Assembly (NCBI GenBank): GCA_032433765.1
Contig: JAVIAB010000059.1
Span: 61,220,582 to 61,284,581, forward strand
Origin: Megaustenia siamemsis
Taxonomy: Eukaryota > Mollusca > Gastropoda > Stylommatophora > Ariophantidae
Reading direction: 5' to 3'
DNA: 64,000 bases
Part shown: piece by piece, positions 33,722-48,700 of the stretch
Layout: each line of letters starts with the position of its first letter
Numbering within the stretch: the first letter of the stretch is position 1
Made by a program: the position numbers and the translations under genes
The notes under the pieces: generated by a model
Database searches by the model: none
What the model was told of the DNA's origin: nothing
What the model saw: the letters and a program-made list of their open reading frames with translations, nothing else

Positions 33722-36700
33722 CAGTCGTTAGTGAAACCTATTATCGACCTCAGTACTTAGCGTTGTCTCAGTTTTTACTTCTATCAAGCTTGGATACAAC
33801 ACACATGTTTCACGGTACACATAAGTCTCTCTGTATAAAATATCTTAAGACTTTATTGAAGAGCTATAGATATTCCACAACAATAAAGAACCCTGCGGTT
33901 TAACATTCCCACTCGGGTCTCCAAGTAAAACTAAGTACACATGGTTCCGGAGCTCACTATACACTGCACTCTCCTCATGCACACAGTTGCTTCTCCTCTT
34001 AGAAATTTTGGTTGGTTATACTGTGCTCAACCTATCCTTGAAAGTATTGCTACAACAGCCTCATTTGCTGCTCTCCTCGTGAGAGTTCTCTTCTAGTGTC
34101 TCTGTCTTCTAGAAACCTCTGAGTCTTCCTGATAACAGGTTCAACTCACTGTTACCATCTAGTCACTGAACATGTGTCCACTATGCTATCTTTTTCATTT
34201 TACCAGTGAGCTCCCCTATCTAGAACGTTCCACTTAACTGTTTCTCTCTAATCACAGAGCATGTGCTCAACTGCTACTGACTGGGCCTTACGCCCTCTTG
34301 GCATGGCTACTCTGCTACTACTTAGTTTTACATGTGACTCTTCTCCTACTAGAACCCTCCACAGGCCCTTAAATCTCTCGCCCCTCAGCCAATCAACAAC
34401 CACTTCCTTAATTTCTCATCCAATGTATTCTCTTCACTTCGTCCCTTCTATTTCATCTGCTCATTTCCCCATGTTTGTCACCTGTCTCCACAATCACGAG
34501 ACTTTCCTCTCTACTCATCCAACAACAATTCACTCAGACTTCTCGGTAATTTCACTTCCCCACACATACGGTGTTTCTGAACTCTCTCCACACCATCCCT
34601 ACTCTCTCCTCATTTCCTTACATTCCTACATTCTCATTTACAAAGCTAGATAATGATGATTTACTAATGAAAGATATTCTAAATAACTTCTGATGGTCAG
34701 ATTTGCTCCTGTTGCAAATTTATTCTCTTATTCCTTTCTAATTTGCTCTTCAGCTTTGAGATAGTTTGCCATCTTTTACTCTTTTGTTGGCCTTTCCTGT
34801 TGCCACATTTCCCAGTGTTTCTAATGTTCTATCTATCCATCTTTTTCAAAGATGCTCCTTTCTCTGTTGTTTACATCTCTTGATAGCTGTATGGATTGTA
34901 TTTAGTTGTTTCTGTCTTGTCACATAACCAAGCTATGTAATTTGTTGTTTCTTTAATATTTTTTTTTTTACTGTGGAGGTGATTTCCATGTCTTCATAGT
35001 ACTCTGCTTCTAATTTTTCAGCTTTCACACGCATACGTAAGGGTTGATAGTACATTTGATTTGAATAGCCTAAGTTTTGTGTTTGTGCTAATGAGTTTTG
35101 ATTTCCACAACTTTTCAAGGCTTCTGAAAGACATTGCTGCTTTAGCCAGTCTGATTCTAATTTCTTTGCTCGTATCCCCTTCTCGATCAATGTGACTTCC
35201 AAGATAGATAAAGTGATCGATCTCTTCTACTGGTTTGTTTTCCATGTATATTTTGTCACTTGTTGGAATTAAACTTTTCATGACTTTAGTCTTTTCATGA
35301 TTGACCTCAAGCCCAATTTTGCTGGCTATTGATGATAGTTCATTTGTGTTTTCCTGCATCGTTTTTATCTGACTGCTGATGAGAACTATGTCATCAGCAA
35401 AGTCGAGGTCCTCCAAATGGTCTCCTTGTATCCATTCGATGCCTTTATTACCAGTGCAGCATTTCTTCATTATGAAGTCCATAACAATTCCAAATAACAA
35501 GGGCGATAAAATACATCCTTGTTTAACCCCAGTTTCTATTGGGAAACATTCGCTCAGTCCTTCCTCTGTTCGAACTGCACATGTGTAACCATCATACATG
35601 TCTTTGATAATATTTATGATTTTTGATAGTAAACCATATTGCTTCAGAATTTTCCACAAAGAATCTCTATGAATACTATCAAATGCTTTTTTGAAGTCGA
35701 TGAAGTTAAGTACAAAAGGTTTTTGCTTTTCAATGTGTTCCTCCAATATAAGTCGTAGAGTGAAAATGTGGTCAAGACAGCTTCTCCCTTTTCTAAACCC
35801 AGCCTGTTCTTCACGAATTACTGTATCTATTGAATCCTTTATTCTATTTAGGATGATTTTACAGAATAACTTTGAGGCAACTGACAAAAGTGTCACGCCT
35901 CTCCAGTTGTTACAATCTCTAAGATTGCCCTTTTTTGGGATCTTAACAATGATTCCTTTTTTCCATTTATGAGGCGTCTTCTCTGTTTTCCAAATGATGT
36001 TGAACATTTTTTGGAGATGTATTAAATTATGGCTAATTAAATTATGTTCTCTTCACATGGCCAAAAAATAATGATTGTTTCTTTCTAATATTGGAAATTA
36101 GCTTTCTTTTTCCTTTGGCCTCTTTCAGAATGTTTTCCTTACTCTTCTCAGCTGTCCATGGGATTCTCAACATTCTTCTGTAAAACCACATTTCTACAGA
36201 CTCCAGTGATTTTCTTGTTTGTTGTCCTATTGTCCACGATTCACATCCATATGTTAAGACTGGCTCTACATTTCTCTAAGAGCTCTAACATTTAAGAACT
36301 CTTTTTCTTGTTTCTATTGTCAAAAATGGATTGCATAGTATCTTCCTCATTTTTTGGAAAGATGCTTTTGCCTGAGCCATTCTGCATCTCACCTCTTTTG
36401 TACATCTTCCGTCTGAGGTTAACAAAGTTCTGAAATATTTAAATTCATTTACCTGTTTTATTATTGTCCCCTAACATACATACAATAATCTAGTTTAGTT
36501 CAAGGATTATCCTCATTGCATGCGGATATGTCCATAAGAACTGAGATCTCTTCCCCAGCATGTCCCTCATTGTGTGGAGACTGATGACTCCAATTCTGTG
36601 TTGATTTGTTATTTGCCTGTTTCCCAATGCAGCACTTCTTACTGGCATCCCCAAGTTTGACCTGATAATCATGCAGTCTGAATATGGTTGTATATTCATG

Positions 36701-39700
36701 ATCATTGACTAAATCATCAGCTCGCCCTGCATCCCCTGTAGGCATTCAGAATATCAGCCCAGTCCATTGTCTTTCCACCATCCATGGCAGCTGTTCAGGC
36801 CAGGGTATCAGCATGTTTGTTTCCTCTCACACCGGAGTGTCCAGGAATGAAGATGAAATAGATCCCAATCAGTCCTGTGTTCTTTAATGATAGCAACCAG
36901 TTTTGCTAAATAGCTTCTCAATTAGAAAACAGAAGTAAAAACTCACACTATGTGGTGACAGCATTTGACGTATGACCTTTATTCCTGAACCCCTTAGATA
37001 ATTCCTACAGTTAACCTCAAATTTGAAATAAAACAGAATTAGCATTAAAGTTTTCTTCCTCTTCTGTACTTCATTTTAAGTCAAACAAGAGTAAGTTGAA
37101 TAATACCTTTTTAATTTATAAGCCATTCCTATCAAATGGGCTTGTAGGATTATCTATGCAACCTTTTATGCTATAAATTTGATGTAAACTACATTGAAGG
37201 AAAAATCATTGAGGAGCAAAGAGTTATGTTTATATAGTTAGATTATATAGGTGACATTAAATCAATTTAAACCTGACATTAAATCGTTTCAGAATCAATC
37301 ATTCACTGGGTAAAGTTAGTTCTTCTTGTATGTAAAAGAATAATTAAAAAAACAGTTATAGTAGAGTTTCACAGCTTCACTGTGCATGGCTGTGCGGCTA
37401 AAACCACTGTTCCGCTGGCTGAAAAGCCGGCGTACAGTGTTCGAAGCCTGCGGTAAACAGAAAGGATTTTTTCTATCAGGGGTGAAATTAAAATCCTGAG
37501 TCTCACACGTTGTGGCGACTGCTTGACCAAGCGGCCTTTATCCCTCTGGTTCTATCGTTGCCCCTCGACATACACTAGCAATGGTACTATGTGTCGTAAA
37601 GATATATATTTTAAAAAAAAAATTATTAGTGATGTTTTAGATACCTAGATAATATTTGCAAAATATTAAAATTAAAAAATTTTTTAAAAATTTAATAACC
37701 AGGTAACCCTTAAAATAAGCAAAACAAGGATAACTCAATCATGTCTTTACATCGCCTAAAAGGAGTTAAAAAGAAGTTATGAATTTTTAAGTGATTCAGT
37801 TATACTTTATTTTTACACATGGTAATAAGGCGTTGCTAATTGACTAGTGACACCACACTTGCTGAAAAACAAGTCTTGGTCATGGGGTTATTCCTGATGA
37901 TAATATATCATAAACAATGGCATAATGTTTGTGACAACCAGGAAAAAACAAGTCTTGGTCATGGGGTTATTCCTGATGATAACAAATCATAAACAATGGC
38001 ATAATGTTTGTGACAACCAGGAAAAAACAAGTCTTGGTCATGGGGTTATTCCTGATGATAACAAATCATAAACAATGGCATAATGTTTGTGACAACCAGG
38101 AAAAAACAAGTCTTGGTCATGGGGTTATTCCCGATGATAACAAATCATAAACAATGGCATAATGTTTGTGACAACCAGGAAAAAACAAGTCTTGGTCATG
38201 GGGTTATTCCTGATGATAACAAGTCATAAACAATGGCATAATGTTTGTGACAACCAGGAAAAAACAAGTCTTGGTCATGGGGTTATTCCCGATGATAACA
38301 AATCATAAACAATGGCATAATGTTTGTGACAACCAGGAAAAAACAAGTCTTGGTCATGGGGTTATTCCCGATGATAACAAATCATAAACAATGGCATAAT
38401 GTTTGTGACAACCAGGAAAAAACAAGTCTTGGTCATGGGGTTATTCCTGATGATAACAAATCATAAACAATGGCATAATGTTTGTGACAACCAGAAAAAA
38501 ACAAGTCTTGGTCATGGGGGTTATTCCCGATGATAACATATAAACAATGGCATGTTTGTGACAACCAGGAAAAAACAAGTCTTGGTCATGCGATTATTCC
38601 CGATGATAACAAATCATAAACAATGGCATAATGTTTGTGACAACCAGGAAAAAACAAGTCTTGGTCATGGGGTTATTCCCGATGATAACAAATCATAAAC
38701 AATGGCAAAATGTTTGTGACAACCAGGAAAAAATTAGTTTTGGTCATGGGGTTATTCCCGATGATAACAAATCATAAACGATGGCATGTTTGTGACAACC
38801 AGGAGCACTAGCCTTCATCACTTTATTTAAAAAAAAATAAAAAACTTGACTGCTCAATTACAAATTTCTTCACACAAATTTATGAAGAAATGCACAATAA
38901 ATCAAAATAACCATATTTCCTCTCTCAATTTTGGCTTTTTAAAAAAAAATTGTTTTAAAATTGAAACTGTACATTCAATTGATGCTTTTCACAAGACCCC
39001 TTTGGCTGCCATGATAATTTTGCAATTCTCATGAAGGTCATGCAGATAAAATTGTTAAAGTAAAAATATTCCTACTCCATCACAGATTTCTCTCTAATTT
39101 CACACACTTATGAAGTAATATGCAATGAATAAAAATATCTTTTTGAGCTTACTCGGTCCGAATAATTTCATCGTATAAATTGCCACAAAATGTATTTTTA
39201 AAATGTACCGGTCTTCTTCTTTTCTCTTTTCACTGAAACCTAAAAGGTGTTGTGGTTTATATTATTTGTTGTTCTTGAGCTGCTCGAACTGTCTGAATTA
39301 GTGACTTTCCTTTGTTGTTACATGTCTCTGTCACTGCATCGATCCATCTTCTTCTGGGTCTCCCACTTGGTCTTTATCCACACATTCTCAAGAAGAACAC
39401 CCTTGATGGTGATTGATAAGGATTCATTCTGACCAGGTGGCCAAACCATTTAAGTTGTTGTTGTTCTATATATGTGTCGGTAATGTGTAATAATGCTTAT
39501 AATCGGAGAGCCTAAGGTGTATTTTCTAAGTGGAAAATTCCATGAGATTGAGGATTGTCAGACCTTGAACTTGATGCATAAATAGTAACATAAAAGTTTG
39601 ATAACTTTCTGAAGGGCTCATTAATCATCATGACTTCCATATAGGCATGCTTCAATAATGTTCAAAGAAATCTACTGTAAAAAAAATGTGTCAGGAAAGG

Positions 39701-42700
39701 GATAAATCAATTAGTTTTGGTTTCACAAAATGTGTTTACCTGCCTGTCTATTGTTTTCCTGATGGCTTCATATTTCACGTTATTAGTGATGTTTTACTGA
39801 TGACTGTTTCATGTTTCATATCATTTGTGATGCTTTACTGATGGCAGTTTCATATCATTTGTTTCATTTTACTGATGGCTATATATTTCACGTTATTAGT
39901 GATGTTTTACTGATGGCTTCATGTTTCACATTATTAGTGATGTTTTGCTGATGGCTTAATGTTTCACATTATTAGTGATGTTTTGCTGATGGTTTAATGT
40001 TTCACATTGTTAGTGATGTTTTGCTGATGGTTTCATGTGTCATATTATTAGTGATGTTTTACTGATGGCTTCATGTTTCACATTATTAGTGATGTTTTGC
40101 TGATGGTTTCATGTGTCATATTATTAGTGATGTTTTACTGATGGCTTCATGTTTAACATTATTAGTGATGTTTTACTGATGGTTTCATGTGTCATATTAT
40201 TAGTGATGTTTTACTGATGGCTTCATGTTTAACATTATTAGTGATGTCTTACAGTGGCTTCATGTTTCACATTATTAGTGATGTTTTGCTGATGGCTTCA
40301 TGTTTCACATTATTAGTGATGCTTTACTGATAGTTTCATGTATTATTAGTGATGTTTTAATGACTACATCATATGTTTCAGGAAGCACTGATGATGATAC
40401 CTCGGTTTGCTTACCCATGCCCAACTGATGCGTAAGTTTTTTTGTTTTCAGCCTCTTTTGTTGAGTTTAGATGTTGTTGGATTAAACATTACCCTCGCTA
40501 TGATACCACAGTCATTTAACTTTAGACTTCAGACTGGAATGGCTTCACTGCAGGCTAGACATTCTCATATCTTCTCAGCCCCTGTTCCAAGGACCAACAA
40601 ACTATTCATCCAATCATCAATACTGTTCTCTAAAATGTGTGTTCTGTAAAACTCCGCATTTTTCATAGAGTTTTACATTAATAAAAACTGTTCTATTGAA
40701 CGTACTGCATTAAACTGTACAAATGATGCACACTTCCAGGTCGCTGTAACGACTGTCATGGGCAGCATAATCTCCATGCGCCCGCACAATTTCCGGTATT
40801 ACTGCCATATAAACTATTTACCTAAGATACAAGAAAAAGATGATACAACATATGAGATAAGATATAGTCCCATAACACATATCATGCCATAGAAAGATTA
40901 AATATTGTCCTGTAACACATATGCCATAGAGAAATGAAATATCAAATTTCATCATACCAGTCATAGCATTTCAAGGTGAGGGGACTTGTGCTTTTATTCC
41001 TCATCACTATTTTTTCCCCACTTTTGTGAGTCAGGTACCCAATCCTTTATCAGTTGGATAGCAGCTGCCAACATCGAGCAGAGGCTACTTACTCTTCTGT
41101 TCCAGGGATTAGTCCTCGCACCAATCGAGTGTGCCCTGGCCATTCTTACTGTCAGTACAACTCAAATTGATAGGCTGGAGAAAATACAAAATGAAGCCAT
41201 GCGCATTATCCTGGGATGTACGAGGGACACTCCCTGTGTGGCAATGAGGTATCTTCTTGACTTTCCAACCATGGATGACAGAATCAAGATCTGGAGAGCA
41301 CGAGCATACCTGAAGATTAGTACAGATACAGAGCATCCATTGCACCACGTGCTCAACACAGAGAAAGGTACCAGGCTAAAAAGAGGCAAATCATGGGTGG
41401 GCCGAGCAGAAGATGTCATCAAACAGGTCTGTGGGCTTACCAATCTCAGCGTTGGTGATGAGTGGATACCGGTGCCTACGTCATTCAAGGGGACTTTCTC
41501 ATGTATTGTCACACTCGACAGGAAAAGTAGGGAACAGAACCCAGTCGTGGTTAATGCTGAGGTCAACGGTCTCATCTGCGATAACACCGATGAGAAAGAT
41601 GCAGTCATCTATACAGACGGATCTGTAAGACGACACGAAAAAAGTGCATGGGCATTTACAGCACGTTCGGCAGGCAGCATAGCCAAGGAAGACAGTGGTG
41701 CATACGCCATGACCACGAGTAGCATGACAATGGAGGTGATGGCAGTGACCAAGGCATTCAAATGGTTAGAGTCACAAGACTACATCCACGCATGTATACT
41801 GAGTGATTCGATGAGCATGATAAAAAAAGTGGAGGCGGGCTTTGTACGCATGCAATGGGTAGAGTCATTGCAGAAATCCAAAATACGTAAGGTCACCTTT
41901 GTCTATGTCCCTGGACATGCGGGAGTACGGGGAAATGAGAGAGCGGACAGGTTGGCTAGCTGCGCTGTCGTTGAGGACGGGCAACCGATGGATCGGGCGG
42001 ACATCATCAATGCACTCCGAGATGTGGGAAGAGCACAGGACTTCGACAAACACAGATCAACGTCGCTTCTTCGGATGATGGAAATGGGAGTTAAGATGAG
42101 CACAGCCAGAAATGAGAAACTTGGTGGCCGTGTAAGAAGACTTATCAACCAACATAGAACTGGAGTCGTCAGTCGCTGGACACTGAGGGAATTGCTGAGG
42201 AGGGGATCTGAGCACCTATGGACATGTTCGGAGTGCAATGATGATGACCCGCAAATAACTCAATAACTCAATATCAGTTGGATGAACTGGAGAGCATTAA
42301 GCTTCACTTGAACTCTCATTCACAAAATCATCTCATATTTCAAAGCCAGCACATTTTAACCACACTACAATGTAGTCTGATGCTCCCATGAGACAAGGGA
42401 AGTGATTAGAATAGATAGAATTAGAAATGGTGACATCAGCAACATTTGTTCAGTTACATTATGTAAAAAAGTAAAGAGTCCTGTCGCGTGAAGTGGCGTA
42501 TAGGGAACATAGTGTTAGTGACAGTAATTTTTATAGACCTTCGGCACATGATTTTTGGAGTAATGTGGTCAGTATTATGCCCATGCCACTTTACTTTCCC
42601 ACAAAAAAATCTGGTACCCATTTAAGTTGGGTGAACCTGTAAGCCGTCATTCAGGATCAAACTTGAACTCTTGTCCTTTGTAGTCCAGTTCACTAACCAC

Positions 42701-45700
42701 CGAGCTATCGCAGCTCCCTTACATTCTGTGCATAGTTCCTTATTCTTCTGCCCAAGCTCGTGCCTTGTAGAGGAGAAAAAATAATATTTCCTTGGGGCGC
42801 TACAAAATTCACAATGAACCATGACTGACAGAGGCTACTATTGTTCATGTTCTCAATCCTCTCTTGCCTGGTTCAGAGGGAAAATTGAGTGTTTTTTATT
42901 TTGTCTAGTGCATAGTTCTATCCTGCTTCTATCATTATGGCTTTTGTTTCATTTGTGGGTCATGTCATGGATATTCTGTGATAGTTGTCTATGAGGAGAG
43001 GAGTGGGTAGCCAAACTCCTCATTCTTCAAAGCAAGAGAATGCTGCTGGTTTGGGTAATGGTAGGGTCAGAAAGGTTTTTTTTCTATTGAAAATAAAATG
43101 AAAATTCTGCCCCAAACACCTTGTGAGAACTGCACTGGATATGCAGCCAGAGTCCCAAAAAAGAATAAATGCCATAAAGATATGTTTAAAAAAAATTGTA
43201 TTCATTCAGCTTTCATTTTTTCTGTTTGTTGTTTCAAAAAAGTTTAATATTTTTACAGATCACAGGTGGATCATTTCACATTTGTTTTGACAGACCTGGA
43301 CAGTATGTTTAGATTTGGATACTGTAGACACACGACAGGCCATCAAACTTGTTTATGTATCGTAAGGTAAACAATTTGTCTTTTTTTAATGAGCACGCTA
43401 GAATATATTTTCATGAGATTTCAATTACAAGGGAAGTTTGATAAGTTTTGCCTCCAAATGATAATTTTAACAATATGTAAAAAACACGTATGAGTTGTGA
43501 ATTTTATGGAAGCTTGGAATCTCCTCTATGTGGGGGTGTCATTAATTTTCATCATAGCTGCCATCCCGGTCCACACTTTAATGTCAATATCAGACAGGTT
43601 ATTGCATACTGTTGAGGAAGAAACCAGGCATCATCTCACAACACCAGGTAGACCCAACTGCTTACACCTCCTTGTCAGAAGAGTGCCAGTGTCCCTTGAT
43701 GTTTTCCTTCAGCTTCTGGAAAAGAAATAATTCGCAAAGTCTCAGATGGGTTTGGTTTCTAGTTTTATCATCTGAAGATATCCATGTTGTCTTAACTCTT
43801 TCCGTACGTTTTGCCGCACTGTGCGTCATGCCGATTTCGGCCGCATACGTTGCGTCACCCTCAGTTTTATTATTGTAAACCATCATCAAACCATATGCTT
43901 TTTCATGTCTTGTATCATCTTGGTATTGGTGAAATCTAACACCTTGTTGAGTTATCTAACAATTTGTATATAATATGTTATATGTAAGAGAAATATAAAT
44001 ATGTAGATTGATTCTTAAAACCATGAAAATTGTCTGTGAAATCTCTTCCGTTACATCAATAAAAAACTTACGTATGGAAAGAGTTAAGTATGTTCTTGCG
44101 TGGAAGCAGTTTTCCACCTGTAACTAGGTCTTTCATTAAACATAGTTCTATTAACCTTTCTCTATTTTGGTTTTCAACATTAAACATAGTTCTATTAACC
44201 TTTCTCTATTTTGGTTTTCAACGGCTACTCCTTCTTTCTCATTGCCACCATAACTCCATTATTGTCTCTCCCCATTTTAACATTAAAGTCGCCCATCACT
44301 ATTAATATATCATTGCTTAGAAACTTTATTAGTTGATGCAGCTGATAGTAAAATTCATCCTTAATTTTGTCTTTATTTCCATTAGTGGGTGTGTAGCATT
44401 GAGTAATTGTTAACCTTCTGTATTTGGCTTTAGATTGTGCTCTTATTAATCTGTGGTTCACCGGCTCCCGTTTGGTAAGATTTTTAGCAGCGGAGACGTA
44501 CTATATAATTTCCATTCCTCCAAAATGTTTATTATCATTTGTACCTGAATAAATTATTGTTTTGTTACTGTTGAAGGGTCTTTTCATAATCTCTGCCTTC
44601 TAGTTTTGCCAATTCCTAATATATCGCACATAACTACTCATACTCTTTAAAAGTCTTTCTTAGTCTCAGGCAGTCATGACGTCAAAAAATGAATTCCCAT
44701 AAGTCTGACCTGAATTTTTGTCTATCTCGCCATTTCCAGTTAAATTACACTGGGAGTATATAATTTATATTACGATCTGTTTATTTCATTACATTTAATT
44801 TCTCATATTAAAATTTACAATCTATATTTGTTTATATATCATACAAACAGTAACTGTTTTAATAGTCACAACTTCACAATGGTGAACTTTGTCTGTAGAC
44901 ACATCCAGCCAGTGTGTTGCTCGTTCTTCACATATCATTAATTGCCGATAATTTAACTAAAAAACTAATGAAAGTAGTAATATTACTGTGTTTGGGAAAA
45001 CAAAAAATCCAACATCAAACAAAAATAATTTTTATGACGGTATCATAATCTAGGGTTAAAGAATTAAAATTGTTACATTTGATAAGAATTAAAATTGTTA
45101 CATTTGATTAAAGTAGGATATAATGAAGAATTAAAATTGTTACATTTGATTAAAGTAGGATATATTGAAGAACTAAAATTGTTACATTTGATTAAAGTAG
45201 GATATATTGAAGAATTAAAATTGTTACAATTCATTAAAGTAGGATATATTGAAGAACTAAAATTGTTACATTTGATTAAAGTAGGATATATTGAAGAACT
45301 AAAATTGTTGCATTTGATTAAAGTAGGATATATTGAAGAACTAAAATTGTTACATTTGATTAAAGTAGGATATATTGAAGAACTAAAATTGTTGCATTTT
45401 ATTAAAATATGAAACATTGAAGAACCAAATTCATTACATTTTATTAAAGTATGATATATTGATGAAATAAAAATTGTTGCATTCTCTTCATGTTAGCTGG
45501 TTGCCCTGGAGTGAAATCTTCCACAAGATGCTAGACCTTCTAGCTGAGATCACCAACAGATCAGAGAACAATCAAGTGACCACCTTCCTCCAGGCAGCCT
45601 ATACACAAGAGGTTCCACTACCAAAGATACCAGTAACAATTGTTTGTAACCAGGATGTAAGTATTGCTTATCCTGCTTTTACATTATAGATCTTGGTGGT

Positions 45701-48700
45701 ATATTTGGCTATAAGAATAAATGATTGCTACCTTTTGAGATGGGGTTTCTCAGAAGAATGTTGAAAGTTCCATGGACAGCTAAAAAGACCAATGAGGAAA
45801 TTCTCAAAGCGGCCAAAACAAAAAGGGAACTCTTAAAAAAAACAGCAGAAAGAAGCAATCAACATTTTTTGGGCACATCATGAGAAGAGGAAAGTTGGAA
45901 TACTTGGTTACAACTGGCAAAATAAAAGGAAAGAGAGATCGCGGACGACAAAGAGAGAAAATACTGGATAGCTTGGTGTCATGGCATGGAAAACAGTCAA
46001 CAACAGAACTGATATGATGCACTGTAGATAGAAGATTATGGAAGGACATGATCGCCCACGCCAACCGGTATGGCACATGATGATGACCTTTTGAGAGGCT
46101 GGGCATGTAGAAGGCTATGAGAGTAAAACCCTGCACAAAAAAGAAGAAAATATTCCCTCCGCCTGGGTTGGGATTTGAATCCATGACTTTCTTGTCCATA
46201 GACTGACATCTTACCTCAAGACCACGCTGTAACCTGGGATAGTTTTAAACTAGATTTATCGCTCTTAGATAAATGGGAAGTATTGAATGTACTGAGAAGA
46301 AGTGGTAACCTGGGATAGTTTTAAACTAGATTTATCACTCTTAGACAATTGGGAAGTATTGAATGTACTGGGAAGAAATGGTAACCTTGGACAGTTTTAA
46401 ACTAGATTTATCGCTCTTAGACAATTGGGAAGTATTGAATGTAATGAGAAGAAATTAAGCTATGAAGTTTTGAAAGGGTTGAGAATGAAAGGAAACTTAC
46501 TGGACACACAAAGAAACATTAGAGGCCGCAGAGATGGGATTTCTCAAAAGAATGTTGGAAATTCCCTGGACAGCTAAAAAGACCAACAAAGACATTCTTG
46601 AAGAGGCCAACACAAAAATGGGAGCTCCTAAAATACATCAGAGAGAAACAATTGTCATTATTTGGGCACATCATGAGAAGAGGAAGTAAGGAGAACCTAG
46701 TTACAACTGGCAAAATACAGGAAAAGAAAAATCACAGACAAAGAGAGAAGATACTAGATAGTTTAGTGTCATTGCATGGAAAACAATTAACAACAGAATT
46801 GATACAGTGCACTGTGGATAGAAAATTGTGGAAGGACATGATTGGCTTCGCCAACCGGTATGGCACATGATGATGATAAAAGAAACAGAATAATTTACTG
46901 AAAGTCATCCTGTAAGGCATTTATCAATGATGATTAACTACCTTTGCATGATATTGTTTATAAACTAATTTATTAATCTCAAATCATATTTCAACAGATG
47001 TTTGGCTTTACCACTCCTGACCCAAATTTATTACCCAGCATTCCTGGAAGTGTAAGTGTTATCAACAACAAATATTTACACAAATATTTTAATCCTATCA
47101 TTTTGACTTTAGTACCTGGGAAATTCATGCTGCAACAACAAATGCCAAGAATATTCCAGAAATAACTCCACAAATTAGATGCAGATGAAGAGAGCAAAGG
47201 AACAATTTTCATTGCAACTAGTAACCACAAAGTGGAGATGTTTGAGAAAAGCTCTTGGAGTGACCAAAAGAGACTGAATAAGAAATGATGCTGTAAAGGA
47301 GCGAGATTAGGCATTTAATCAATTCTAAAAGGTTGGAATATTTGAAGCACCAAATAGGTGCTTCCTATTTAAACAGGAAACATAACAGCAGCAGAGGCGA
47401 ACAGAAAAGCAAAAGACCGCAAATTATATCTCCCCTCGACACTGAAAGGCAAATGAGGAAGGAAAGAAGAAGATCAATTCTAGCTTGCTCGTCCAACTGG
47501 AAAGAATGTCAAGAGATTTAAACCATACAAAAACATATCAAAAGAGGAGTTGGAAGAATAGCTTGTGGTAAACCCAGAGTAAGTTGGGCTGACAACACCT
47601 TAGAAAGGCTACATAAACTTCAATTAACAATGGTTGATGCTGCCAGAAGGGTAAGAACTAGAACATTGACACCTGAAGAGGTATAGAAGTAAGTGGAAGT
47701 GAGAGAGAGAGAGAGCCTGGAAAACATTGTGAAAGCTCAGAGTCATAAATCTTTTGTGTTGAGAAATTGTACATTCCTCACAGCTGTTTGTTTTGATCTC
47801 AAAGTAACATTTTAGTTCTAATTTGAAAATGTATTGCTTATGGATGAAAATGTTGCTATTTGGTTATGGAAGGCCCCAGTATCACTGCAAACGAATTAAA
47901 ATCCATAATTGCTCAACCGCCCGTGCCAGCGTAATCATCCGAATATCTCATCTCCCAAATAAAGAAAGGTAACTGTAGTCCCCCACCATAGCAGTCTCAG
48001 CACACGCCAAAAGACATAAGGCTAAACCGTGCAGAAAGTGAACACAGCCAACTGTTCCCTGTCATATGATATCATCATTCATCGTAAACAATTGGAATAT
48101 CGAAACTTGATCAAAATGGATGAGACACACAGCTCACGGTGTGCACAGAGCACTTAACTCAGTAGCTCCTGCAACAAGCCGAACTTGGAATATGAGGAAA
48201 CTGCAACAAGGAACACTTTTCATGCATAGCCTTCAATTGTTCCCGCCACCTATCCACCATATACCGGGAGTTCATGTCCTCTTGAAAATGATGATCGTCA
48301 TATTTTCTTAAAAATGTATAGCGCTTGATGATGTTAGGCCATCGTTGTTGACTCCAATTCCGAGCATATAGACACACAGTTAGTCGTCAGATTATCCCCG
48401 TCGTACATCAAACAATAGACCATAAGATTAGTGTATGGCCGGTCTAGGGATGTACGATGAGCCATTACGATGACGTAGCACACAGCAGTGTCGTACACAC
48501 AACAATTTTGCTCCCATTAGATTCCTGATTACTCTAGTGAATGCAGCCTATGACGAACAAAACACGGTGAAAATGTTGTATTGTTTATGAATGAAAATGT
48601 TGTATTGTTTATGAATGAAAATGTTGTATTGTTTATGAATGAAAATGTTGTATTGTGTATGAATGAAAATGTTGTATCATTTATGGATGAAGAAGTTCTG

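Noticed and set aside
34261..34653. A 130-codon plus-strand frame rich in Ser, Thr, Pro and His
   Set aside because: It lies in C/T-rich DNA, has no domain I recognise, no supporting splice context and no similarity to DENND1 proteins.
37865..38810. Resemblance to a CRISPR-like array of regular repeats
   Set aside because: Units are contiguous with no variable spacers and the DNA is from an animal genome. It is a plain tandem array, as is 55205-56060.
45073..45417. Open frames of 105 and 114 codons encoding repeated peptides on both strands
   Set aside because: They follow from the 42-bp tandem unit, a multiple of three without stops, and sit in an intron just before exon 6.
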